From Serripes groenlandicus (Eukaryota; Mollusca; Bivalvia; Cardiida; Cardiidae), in NCBI GenBank assembly GCA_031761405.1, contig JASEVX010000003.1:140601762-140665761 (forward strand): a stretch of DNA of 64,000 nt, in the 5' to 3' direction. A program made the position numbers and the translations under genes. The notes beneath the pieces were generated by a model. That model was given only the letters and a program-made list of their open reading frames with translations, was not told where the DNA came from and made no database searches. Positions 45,701 to 55,690 of the stretch are shown here, in pieces (positions within the stretch are counted from its first letter, which is position 1; each line of letters begins with the position of its first letter).

Positions 45701-46812
45701 TTTGGGTCTTCCTCGTAAATTTTGACATTGAACCTTGGTCAGAGGTGCACTCCTCAGTAGGACATCGTTTCTTCATTGCCCTCTGCAGTTTGGTGTTCTT
45801 AAATTAACCTGCAGGATTCATGGTACTTTGCTTCATTTTTTACCAAAGTGCTCTCAATTCCGTCACCGTCATCTAGTCGACGAATATCTAGAGGCAAATT
45901 CTGGGATATTTGTTGAAAGTGTTTTATATCCCCTACTACCCACATCTTTATATTTAAATAGATATTTCAAAGCTTCTTGTTTGTCTTCCTGACGTAAGAA
46001 GCATCTTAACCAATCGGTCTTCTGTTTCTCTCCAGAAATCGACAGACGAATCTTTTTCGACATGTCAAACTAAATAAACGTAAATTAAAATGAGCTTTAA
46101 ATGAAAAGAAAATATACTATCTGTATAGAAATATAAGCAATCAAACAAAATACTTTATCACATTACTTGCACTCAGAGAGTGGCATAAAGCATTAAGCAT
46201 ATGTAACTAGTTACATGAATAGCCGAATCACAGCACGTGTGCTGTTTTTGTATACGTACGTGACGTAATGTGACGTCACTTTAAATGACTGCATATTGTT
46301 TACAATTGTTCTGAATTTCGGCATTTATAAAATATATTGTTGACAGAGGATAAATCTCGATAAATGAAATGTTATAAGTGCCCTGTTGCTAATTTTGTAA
46401 ACAATTCAAAGGTAATTGATAGGGCCTACTATTTTTTTGAAAATTACAACTTGATTTTTAAGTTATCTACCCGGTTGTTTTTCGGATCAAAACCCAATAT
46501 CTGCCTAAAAAGTGATAATTAAATGTAGTTTTACCACTTTTAAATTAAAGTCATATCAGTTATCATGTGTACACATACACAAACTGTTAAATTTTGACAT
46601 TTTAAGGAAAGAAAAAAACAAAAATATTGTTGAAAATACCGCCATTTTGTTTTTGTTGCGGCCATCTTGAAAATGGCAGAAACCTCGATGGCCAACGTTG
46701 TTTTTTAGATTAGGTGAGGCATGAAGATACATTGTGCAAAGTTTCATGCTTGTATCACTACGTTAACTATTTTGCCATAAGTTCAATGTTAGCAGCTCCA
46801 CTATTAAGTTTA
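42788..46812 (-). mobile_element. TIR DNA transposon carrying a CXC-domain protein
   Basis: About 100 bp at 42788-42905 reappears inverted at about 46685-46812, with shared words GTGATACAAGCA and CGTTGGCCATC and similar outer ends ATAGTGGGGC and ATAGTGGAGC. The inverted pair brackets the CXC-type pseudogene and nothing else, so it is best read as a 4-kb transposon. No target duplication could be fixed. Confidence 0.65.
43140..46063 (-). pseudogene. Transposon-encoded protein with CXC (tesmin/TSO1-like) cysteine cluster, frameshifted
   Basis: The reading starts MSKKIRLSISGEKQKTDW at 46063. It passes through 45776-45453, 45495-44791, 44705-43992 and 43773-43240 with at least five frameshifts. 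Recognisable family stretches are KLQRAMKKR, VYTGLLLYAKTRKR, IIDGASLVNAK, DVYYDDSLKAETR, HEEADTR (43899-43879) and HAFTGCDT (ending about 43663). A cysteine-rich end KCGCKVSCSGHCKCF...C.LCSCNC stops at 43140. This is a large multicopy family in fish and invertebrate genomes. Its acidic motifs could form a FEN1/PIN-like nuclease site (inference). A frameshift of one base just before KCGC and others show that it is dead. Confidence 0.7.
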
Positions 46813-46819
46813 GTAATTT

Positions 46820-48600
46820 CTTTAAACAATAGGGCACAGTAACGCCTGAAAATGTTATGTGTTTATACTGTTCTTGTCTTGGACCTGTATGATGCGCGAG
46901 CGCAGACAACTTACCGGACTCAAGTCGCGAAACCTAGGTTTGGGTTGCATAGGAAATTTGAAATTTCTTTGAAATAATTGTCTAATTGTCCTAATATTTG
47001 CTATTTTGCTTTCATTTTATAGCATTCTCTGTAAACAAAACAGATCTCTGAGGGCAAAGAAAGTGTCTAAAGGAGCTTCAGAGTCCATGAAAATGACGGG
47101 TAGATTTTGTGTCGTCTGCAAAAATGTTTAGATACAGTCAAACTGGTTGAAAATGATGATACTTGGTTGCCTAAAATGTCTGAAAATAGTGCATAAATCT
47201 TAAGTTTGATCATCTCTATGAACATTTGACACAGTAAAACCAAATATGTGATGTTTTTTCTTATTTTTCATTTTTCCGATTTAGCCGAAAACCTAAATTT
47301 GGGTGGTATAAAAAAAAAAAATCTTTGATCATAACTAATATTTGCTTTTGTGATTTTAGTTTATATCATTCTTTGTAAATCATTAGAATAAAACATATAC
47401 TTAAGAACAGGTTTATTTTTGTCTTAAAGGTCAAATTACGCTAAATACATCTTGCTGATCTACAGTACTATAGTCCCTAAAAAAACCTTTGTTTGCGTAG
47501 AAATGAGTGTATACCATCACCAGAATGTATTGAATATATGACATTGAGTTTAAATGCATTGTGAATGTGTATAGGATGCGCTGGAAATGATTGATTTGAT
47601 CACTTTTAGTATGTTGACCTTGTTTGGAAGTGAAAGTAGAGAATGCTAAACACCGGTTTTGTCCGGGCCCGATTTGGTCCAAAATGACGGTTACCATTTT
47701 CGCCTGGTGAGTTCTTTCTTGCATAATGCATGACCCAACATTTTCTTTGGATTGGTATAAAGCTAGGAGGTAACTCTTTTCAATGGTGTTCTACATGAGA
47801 AACTCTTAGAAAGTGTGACAATTGAGGACTGAAACTGGTTGATTTACATGGAAGCAAAGAAGGATTTTTTTGGGGTGTATTGTAACCTACATATCGATAG
47901 AAATGGTGCATCGTTAAAAACACTACAGAGTAAAAAGTACCATCGACCGATCAATAAGTACCTTCGGGTCGACAACTTCTACAACCTGCTCATTGGATTT
48001 ACACACTTATTGAGAATTTGAAAGATTAAAAAGCACGGCATGTATTTGTTCAACTATGTTATGGAAAAATAACACGTGTACCGGATACAGGTTCTCAGTC
48101 ATTTTATAAATATTCGTGGATGAATACAAAAATAGTGATTCGGTCATGTTATATATTAAACACAATACATATAAAGACATACGTAATGGGTATATTAGAT
48201 CGGATACAAGCATTGTCATGTGATAAAGATTGTTTATTTTTTGCTTTGATATTTTTATTGGAATTTCAATTTAGTTTTCATTGTTATGCAGCGTTCTTTT
48301 GATTTTGAATTAGCATGCATTGTGATAAATGCATCAACGAGTGTGTAAACTATGCAACGACCTCTGTAAAATACCGCCAGTCAAATATTTTTTTTTGCGA
48401 TAGACCCCATTCTGTGTATACAATATTGTGCATTCAATTAACATATTATTCCATTAACGGACATTACAAGGTCTTCTTGTGATAAAAAAAATCGTTAAAT
48501 CCTTGTCCTAATGTATTCCGTGACCTGCAGTTAGCCCCTTGCTGGCAGCACTTTGAGTGCTTTGATTTTTGTATGTTGATTGGTTGCCTATGAATAACAG
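46820..48600. other. No gene seen; one diverged tandem pair
   Basis: 46925-47050 and 47285-47395 are related (CGAAA.CCTA..TTTGGGT, TAATATTTGCT.TT..., ATCATTCT.TGTAAA), giving a period of about 350 bp. The rest is AT-rich and without features. Confidence 0.5.
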
Positions 48601-48624
48601 TACATATACAGTTACACAATAAGA

Positions 48625-49105
48625 TATTCTTAACCCTTTCCAATAAATAGACGTTTTGTTATGCCTCTGCAGCTGATGACTTATAGTATAAAAATATAGT
48701 GGCAAAAGGAAAATTGTTCATTATGAGCAATTTCTATTGTTGTCACAATGTTTTCAACTTTATTCAATAACTAGACTTTCACTTGCAGACATTTGTCACA
48801 TTTTTTCAAGATGTTTTCAATAACAAACAATACATTGCAAAATAAGATATTCGTAACCCTTTTCCACAAATAACATTTTTCTGATGCCTCTGCAGCAGAC
48901 GACTTTTGAAAATATATAGTGGAAAACGGAGAAATTGCTAATCATGAGCAATATGTCTCCTTGTGTCACAATGTTTTCAACTTTATTCAATAACTAAACT
49001 TTCAATAACAATACATATACAGTTGCAAAATAAGATATTCTTGACCCTTCCAACATATAGACGTTTTCTGACGCCTCTGCAGCAGACGACCTTTAAAAAT
49101 AGCTC
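48625..49105. mobile_element. Cluster of three decayed TTAA-type MITE copies
   Basis: TTAACCCTTTCCAATA at 48630, GTAACCCTTTTCCACAAATA at about 48854 and GACCCTTCCAACATATAGAC at about 49043. Each is followed by GCCTCTGCAGC.GA..AC. They repeat with a spacing of about 200 bp, so one MITE may have been duplicated in tandem. Confidence 0.6.
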
Positions 49106-49561
49106 TGTCCTTTTAGTGATCCTCTGTATTGAAGCTTTGTGATAGAGTTATAGAATTGACCTTCAAACAAAGGTGTCATATTTTAAGTTACAGATGTAAT
49201 TTGGTTATTAGTTTCGATGCAAGTTGTATTTGTATGCAGAATTGTTTAGAAAAGTTCAAGGTGTTACACTCTGGAAACGATTGTTTGTCAACCAGATATT
49301 AACAGGTTCATTTATGTCATCGATTAACAGAAGTAGTTGTCGGGTTTCGTAGGAAATGGCACCAGTGTCTAGCTTTTAACAAATATAGAAATAAAAATAA
49401 ATTGTTCATTGAACGAATACGAGTCACTCAATACATGTTTTTAGTAGGAAAATTGCAAAGAAAAGTTTATACTAGTCAAAGGCTATAAACGTCTTTTCCC
49501 GGAACAGTTACTCAACAGTTTATACATGCATAATCGGAGAACACAATAAAGCTTAACTTAC

Positions 49562-49586
49562 CCATATACGTGCTTGAATCTGCCAT
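49562..49586 (-). CDS. Duplicated first exon (alternative exon 1 of gene 1, or orphan)
   Basis: The exon encodes MADSSTYM with the same phase-1 GTAAGT donor as 37773-37749, and a strong start context (A at -3, G at +4). No second copy of exons 2-5 lies between 49.5 kb and 37.8 kb. Transcripts starting here could splice to exon 2 at 32233 and so act as a second, upstream promoter of gene 1. It may equally be an unused leftover of the segmental duplication. Confidence 0.55.
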
Positions 49587-49632
49587 TTTGATTGTGTCGG
49601 AGTGTTTACAAATGAATTTATAAATAGATAGC

Positions 49633-49651
49633 AGTACCTTTTAAAGGTACT
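49633..49651. promoter_or_regulatory. Palindrome upstream of duplicated first exon
   Basis: The same perfect 19-bp palindrome as at 37820-37838, 47-65 bp upstream of the ATG at 49586. Next to it this copy has TGACTCA, a consensus AP-1 site, where the other copy has TGATTCA. Confidence 0.45.
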
Positions 49652-50675
49652 GACTCACAAAGAGCTACACACAAGGAAGACGCTCCATCGCGATTTTCTG
49701 AAAGTAGAGTTAGAAATCTTTAGTAAAGTATGTACTATTACTCCTTTTTCAAGGATAATTTTGACACGTGTCTTGTATCATGGACATGTTTCAAAACAAA
49801 AACAAAACAGACGTATATATGCCTAGGAACAATGGTGTATGGAGTACATGTGCTTAGAAGCCAGGAAACACGCTTTATGTGAACTGATCATGTTGTTAAA
49901 ACGGCGATGAACTCAAGTTAAATATTTAACCTTGACTTGCATATGTGTGCTGTGACTGCTTTTAGATCAGAGTATCAGAAAATGCGTGTGTGTAACCACT
50001 AAAGTAAAGTTGAAGTAACGTCAAACACCCTTCAAGATAAAAAAAATTCACACTGTGTGTATTCCCAAGTTACACCAAACTCTCACAAAATATTTCTTGA
50101 TTACCAATAAAGAATAATGAGCGTGTGCCTTTAAATGAATTTGAACGTTTTCGGAAAACTTATTTTAGTAACATGGGTTTTTAATGTGTCTACTTTCGTT
50201 TTTGACTGTTATCAGTTTAAACATGTTTTTAAAATCGGTCATGATTCTTCCTAGTAACGCAAACATTGGGTAAGCTGTACACGGACATTCACAACAGTCA
50301 AAGTTAGTTCTTTATAGAGAGAGCCTTGAATTTGAATGCATTATAAAGTGATTTAATTTGTACTCGAAACACATTGTATATGTAACACTAGTGTAAAATG
50401 GCTTAAAAGAAAAGCAAAAGAAAAAGGGTTAGGTATCAAACGATTTCGTAAACATGTCTTGCTAGTGTACTTTAAATTGTGGATTCTTCTTGTTTGAGGG
50501 TAGTAACTGGTTGTTCAAGAAGTATTGGTTGTACCGATACAATGCCCAAAATAATCTAAGGTTACCCGTATTCCGTAATAAACTATTCTTTTGTTCGATT
50601 GAGATGACAAACGTCAAAATGTGTATATAAATAATACATTCTATTTATCGACAGGGTTGCTATGGAAAATATGTT

Positions 50676-50907
50676 GAGCCGTTCCACGAGAAAACAAACA
50701 TTATGGACTCTACGTAATGTATCGGCGCAATCCGGGCCGACACATTCCGTCAGAGGGGGATTGAGGTATAGAATAATGATTCCTGAAACAGAAAATCCAC
50801 AGGAGGCGAAAAGTGTCTCCCCGGATTAGCTTGCGTGGCATGCTCAGGCTGATCTGGGTCTATACTTTACGCAGAGTCCACACTGTTGGTTTTCTCGGGG
50901 ACGGCTC
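50676..50907. mobile_element. MITE, block B copy
   Basis: Same element and site as 39081-39327, slightly shortened in its left half. It was present before the segmental duplication. Confidence 0.82.
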
Positions 50908-50934
50908 TGTAAATTTAACTCTGCTTTGAATTGA

Positions 50935-51205
50935 TTGATTGATTGTTTTGTGTTTTACGCCGCTTTCAACACTCAGTTATATCAGTATCAGAGCGTTTTC
51001 TGGGTTGGCTATCAGTCCTACTAGTCCATTTATCTTGATACCGCTAAGTCAGTCGTAATGCTAACCCTGCAACCCAAAGCACCAAGGAGGGAAGCCATTA
51101 TTACAATTTTTAGTTTATTTTGTATGACCCGGCCGGAGATCGAACCCGCGACTTCCCGCATCTGAAGCGGACGCTTTCCACTACACCACCGAGGCGGTCA
51201 ACTCT
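50935..51205 (-). mobile_element. tRNA-derived SINE (block B)
   Basis: The block B partner of 39355-39620, with an intact GGGTTCGATCTCCGG B-box and GTTGAAAGCGGCGTAAAAC core. Confidence 0.78.
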
Positions 51206-51907
51206 GCATTAAAAACGCATTAACTACTATAGATTGAGAAGCTCTTGTTCTTTAACTTTGAAACAGAGTTGCAAACGTATTTGAAAAAGGAGATAAAGTT
51301 CTTTTTTATCGACCGTTCAATTTTTAACAATATTTGCTTAGGCAGAGGCATCAAAAGTTGCCTGTTTTCAGTGGATTGCTTTGTTTCATATAAGGAAATA
51401 TTTTTGTGATAAAGGAGTAATATATATATATAGAGTAAACTAACTGTTGGAAAAAGGAGAAATTTATCATGGCTGAGTAATTTCTCCTTTGATTTCCATA
51501 TTTTTAAAAGCTATTGTGATAACTCTTTTTCCGTCGTAGGTCATCTGTCGTGCGATGACTGTGACTGCCTTATGGTGCACCTTCCCCTAATCTACTGGCC
51601 TAATAACATTTGTAGGAACGTTTCCCGATGGCCCTCAAACAAATGGCATTGTGAACTTTGGCTTCTTTTACATCAGAAAGGGGGTCAAATAACAAACCTT
51701 GAGGTCTTCTCCAATGAAACTACTGGCCCGATTTTTAAGATATTTACTTCTAATTTTAATGATTATAAGAGTACCTCTGTCAAAGGAGTTTAAGTGAAAT
51801 AAATTGGCAGCCAAAACATATGGCCGTCAGTCGGAAAGGAAACAGCCCGAAAAAAACACGTGTGTTGCCAACAACTAACTTCTAGCCATATATCGTAATA
51901 CTTGTGA

Positions 51908-51985
51908 GCTTTGTATGTAGCTCAAAGAGCTGACAATGCCGTGGTAACGGGTTCGAATCCCTGAAACGTAATGTTCATTTTATTC
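51908..51985 (+). mobile_element. tRNA-like fragment (block B)
   Basis: TGTAGCTCAAAGAGCTGACA and CGGGTTCGAATCCCTGAAACG. Partner of 40290-40372. Confidence 0.5.
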
Positions 51986-52799
51986 AATAATATATTTATA
52001 ATGATACTCTAAATGTGTTGTGTGAGAGTATTTATGAACAGACATGCCAATTAATAATGATTATCCTACATGTCTTTATTTCCTATTTAAACTAATAGAA
52101 TAAAACAGAGGTATATGTGTATGATCAATTGTAAATTTGTTGGCAAGGTTACATAAACTAGACTTGAGCAAAATGAAGGAGAACTCTTATTACTTAATAA
52201 AACAAATTTACATATTAGTTATGCAAACGTGTTATGTAATATATTAACTAAATCCTCTGCCATAAAAAAAATCTCCTTTTTTATAAATGAAGCAAATGAT
52301 ATGCGAATTAAGAAAAAAAATAATCACACGTGAAATATAGTACATTAACAGCTTGACGAATTTAGAAGACAGTTGTTGGAGTATAGATATAAGCTAGAGG
52401 AAGTAACCGACTTTCTGCCAGCATCGGTAAATGATAGTCACCTACTTATTGAAAATGCCTCACATTTAATCTGCTGTGTGTGGAGGTTTGAATTATCTAA
52501 TGCGAATTACTAGTTCTAGAAACTGAACCCATTCAAGATCCTTGTGGTCTATTTATCTTATGTCTCTAAACATTCTGATCGCAACATCATTATTGTCTGC
52601 AAATATATTTCAACTAGAAACCAGAGGTGATTCTCAATATAGCATTGCTTCGCAACATACACAATTGACATAAACGTCAGGATTGCACAAACCGTGACTC
52701 ATATACGAACACGCGTAAATCATAATGTAAATAGAAAACGCCTTCACACAAGTACCGCAATCATATGGTTTTCACTTCAATTATTCCGGTCGTCTCTCT

Positions 52800-54420
52800 A
52801 TTTACTATATCAAGACATGGCACTGAAGTGAATTCGATAACGCCCTTTTACATGCAAACTCGATTATGTTATATTAAAAGCTTTGTTGGACAATTCTGAC
52901 GCTATTACCAGTATTATACTGTCTTTTCCAACTACATGTACACCATTCAGAATTGACAACGATCTATATGAGGTCCTTAACATAAGTATTAATACAGTTG
53001 TCCCGCGAAGACCTCTGTTCAGTGATTGGTGATTGAACAAATTAGCATTCGTATTACAGTTTACGACTTTCTCTCCGACACATGAATTAAAATCAACAAT
53101 AATTATTAAGTTACAATCAGTAAGATAACCTTCTGATAATGTTGTTTCATATTCAAATAACTCAATTCCTTTGAAATATGTGTTAGCATAAAATGGTGAA
53201 TTACCCGGACGTAGATATGTCAACATAATAATGGTTCCCGTGTTTGTCGATTTTTAGACAGATACCTAATTTATAACATGTGTTGGTAACATGTATTTCG
53301 ATACATCTCTGTGAATGTAAACCGATATTCCAGCCGTAGCATAGCCTTATTTCGATTGTTCTTCAGCAGGTAAAGAATAAACTACATGGGAATCATGTAT
53401 CTCCTAAAGCAAAACTATATCATTTGAAATCCGGATAATCTAGTTAGTTTTGCAAAATAGATACATTGTTATCTAATGGGCCTAGGCCTAATTGCTAGGC
53501 ATTATGACTTGCGTTATGCACTAATGCTACATCTACACTTTCATGCTCATGCACTTCCATATTTTCAGATAAGCCAGGTAGCCGACGTATGCATTCATAA
53601 ACAAACGGCCATTTGCATTATTGTACGACTTGTTCGTTTCTCTGACTTTCAACTCGCTATTATAATAGTACCAAGTATGACCTTTTTCTTTTACATTCGC
53701 CAGCTTGCTCCTTAGATTAACCGTTATGCCATTGCTTATTTTCAGGCCCCGGTGTCTAAAAGTGTCGCGATTACTGAATGATATATCGTGTCTACACCAA
53801 GTTGTGACATTTCTTTTTCCTGTTTCAATGTTTCAAATTCTGAATAATGTTTTCTCTGATGTTCTTCAAGTTCAGAATATCTAGATTGTATGGAAGTCAT
53901 TTGCCTTTGTACATCATGGCAAATTGTGTTAATATTGTCTAAGTCAATTTTAATTGTTAATACGTCGATTTTCACTGTTTGGATTTCATGTGTTAAGCTA
54001 TCACGAGTTCAAGTTATTTTATAGCCGCTAAGATTGTATCAATATCAGTATTATCGTGTTTGTGGGACTCTGGCTCACTCCTGGAATTTGCCAACGTACT
54101 GTCTGTCATGTTGGGACCCGGATTAGATTCGACGTCAGTGGACAATATTAGATTCATTTGAGCGAAGAGTTCAAAATATGTAAAACAGCTTGACCGATAT
54201 AATGTTTCAGGTCTCATATTGTACCAAACAAAGTCAGCCAAATAGCATACATGTTCTCTATAGATCGCGGGCGTTGCGGTAAATACAACCAAAAATACAG
54301 CGCAAAAAATAAAAACTGTAGTGAATGTCTGATCCCAGTGTTGTTTGCACATAACTTCTTTTCCAACGTTGAATATTTTTACCCCCATCTGGACCGAAAA
54401 GGCAAATGCTTACTCGATAG
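52800..54420 (-). pseudogene. Decayed non-LTR element with 2A-like motif, coiled coil and endonuclease part (block B)
   Basis: On the minus strand in order: 54388-54014 has a hydrophobic N-terminal span and the 2A-like motif. A frameshift leads to a coiled-coil segment (53975-53742; MKIDVLTIKIDLDNINTI...). An ORF1-like LRSKLANVKEKGHTWYYY stretch follows (about 53720-53590). The endonuclease-like part (53226-52864) has NSPFYANTYFKGIELFE and IIIVDFNSCVGEK, resembling the GDFNxRxG motif of the APE-type endonuclease. No reverse transcriptase follows. The copy is dead and is duplicated in block A. Confidence 0.7.
54113..54136 (-). other. 2A-like ribosome-skipping motif DVESNPGP (block B)
   Basis: It encodes D-V-E-S-N-P-G-P, an exact fit to the 2A consensus DxExNPGP, after FELFAQMNLILST. 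In 2A peptides the ribosome skips the bond between Gly and the last Pro. Such motifs are known at the N-terminus of some non-LTR retrotransposon ORFs. Confidence 0.8.
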
Positions 54421-54454
54421 GTAGTAATGTCAACACTCATCGCTAGTACATTTA

Positions 54455-55155
54455 AAGTGTTAATATAAAGTAAATTGTATACAAGTAAAACAAATGCTGC
54501 TTCAGCAACCAATGTACACGACATAAAAATGACGTCTTAATTCAACTTGAAAGGTCACAATTGGATCACGTGATCACAATAAACAATGTCTTCTATTTCA
54601 TCGAAAAGCTTGTAGCAGCATACATTCAGCGCACAATAAGTACTTGAATTCAATTCATAATAATCATTGTAATAATTCTTTATCATAACAAGAGCTGTCG
54701 AACTATTTCAGTATATTGCCTTTTAGTACTATTAAATCATATATACTCTATATGTAAAAGCAAATGAATAGATATATACATTTAAATATATATAATTTAA
54801 AAAATCAATTGTATAAAAATGTATTAACATTGATATCAGTGCTTGCCTCTTAAATTGTATTCTTCGTTACTAAACTGCACACAAATTTTACATAACTGTT
54901 CAAAGCATCAAGTGAAAAGAACAAACATTATTTAGATGTAAGTGAAGATCACTACAAATTCCCTAAGTTATTCAACGGCCATAACTCCATATTTAGGATA
55001 CAATGGAGTTATATAACCTAATTGTGTGATGGTCCTGAACAAATGTGTGAAGTATGAAGTGATTTGAATGAAGGGTATCGGAGTTATAAATTAAAATGAC
55101 AGCATGCCCTTAAACATTAACCGGACGCCGACACCGGGGCGAGTAGTATTCTCGT
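54455..55155. other. No gene seen
   Basis: Mostly AT-rich sequence. The end of a decayed repeat (ATTCAACGGCCATAACTCC) lies at about 54970-55110. Confidence 0.45.
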
Positions 55156-55159
55156 ATAG

Positions 55160-55690
55160 TCGAGCAAAAAACGAAACTTTAATGATGAGCTAAACGCAAA
55201 TGTCAAAAATAGAAAAACCTTAAAAAAGGGTTTCCAAATGTATGACACCAAAACCCGTTTGATATATTGAAAAACTATAATTGATAAATGAATTATAACA
55301 ATTAGAAAATAAGAAAGGAATGTAACACAAAATTATAAATTTATCTCAAATTCTCAAAATCAACCAAAAATCATGTTTTTTTTATCCCAAAAAGAAGGTC
55401 ACACTCAACATCTTCAGCATACACTGTGAAAAGGGGTATTATATGTAATTATATTCCAAATATGAAAGCCCTAACACAAGTACTTATTGAGAAAAAGTAA
55501 AAAAATAAATGAAAATGCCAACTTGCCCTAAAACTTGAACACCCCTCCCCCCAAATCATGTTTTTTAACCCAAAACGAAGGAAACTCTCATTATCTTCAT
55601 TATTCAATGTGAAGAAAGGAATAAGATGTGATTATATTCCAAATATTAAAGCCCTAACACGAGTACGTATGACAAGTGATCCCCAGGGTT
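55160..55690. repeat. About 290-bp repeat units related to 14640-15262
   Basis: It shares CCCGTTTGATATATTGAA, ACTCAACATCTTCAGCAT and TATTCCAAATATGAAAGCCC. It leads directly into the large array of 55690-59170. Confidence 0.55.

Larger units (their letters stand above)
49320..54450. repeat. Segmental duplication, block B
   Basis: The partner of block A, about 90 percent similar by eye. It keeps the empty site for the hAT insertion at about 49383-49390 (single ATAGAAAT) and about 200 bp near 52440-52640 that block A lacks. Confidence 0.85.
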
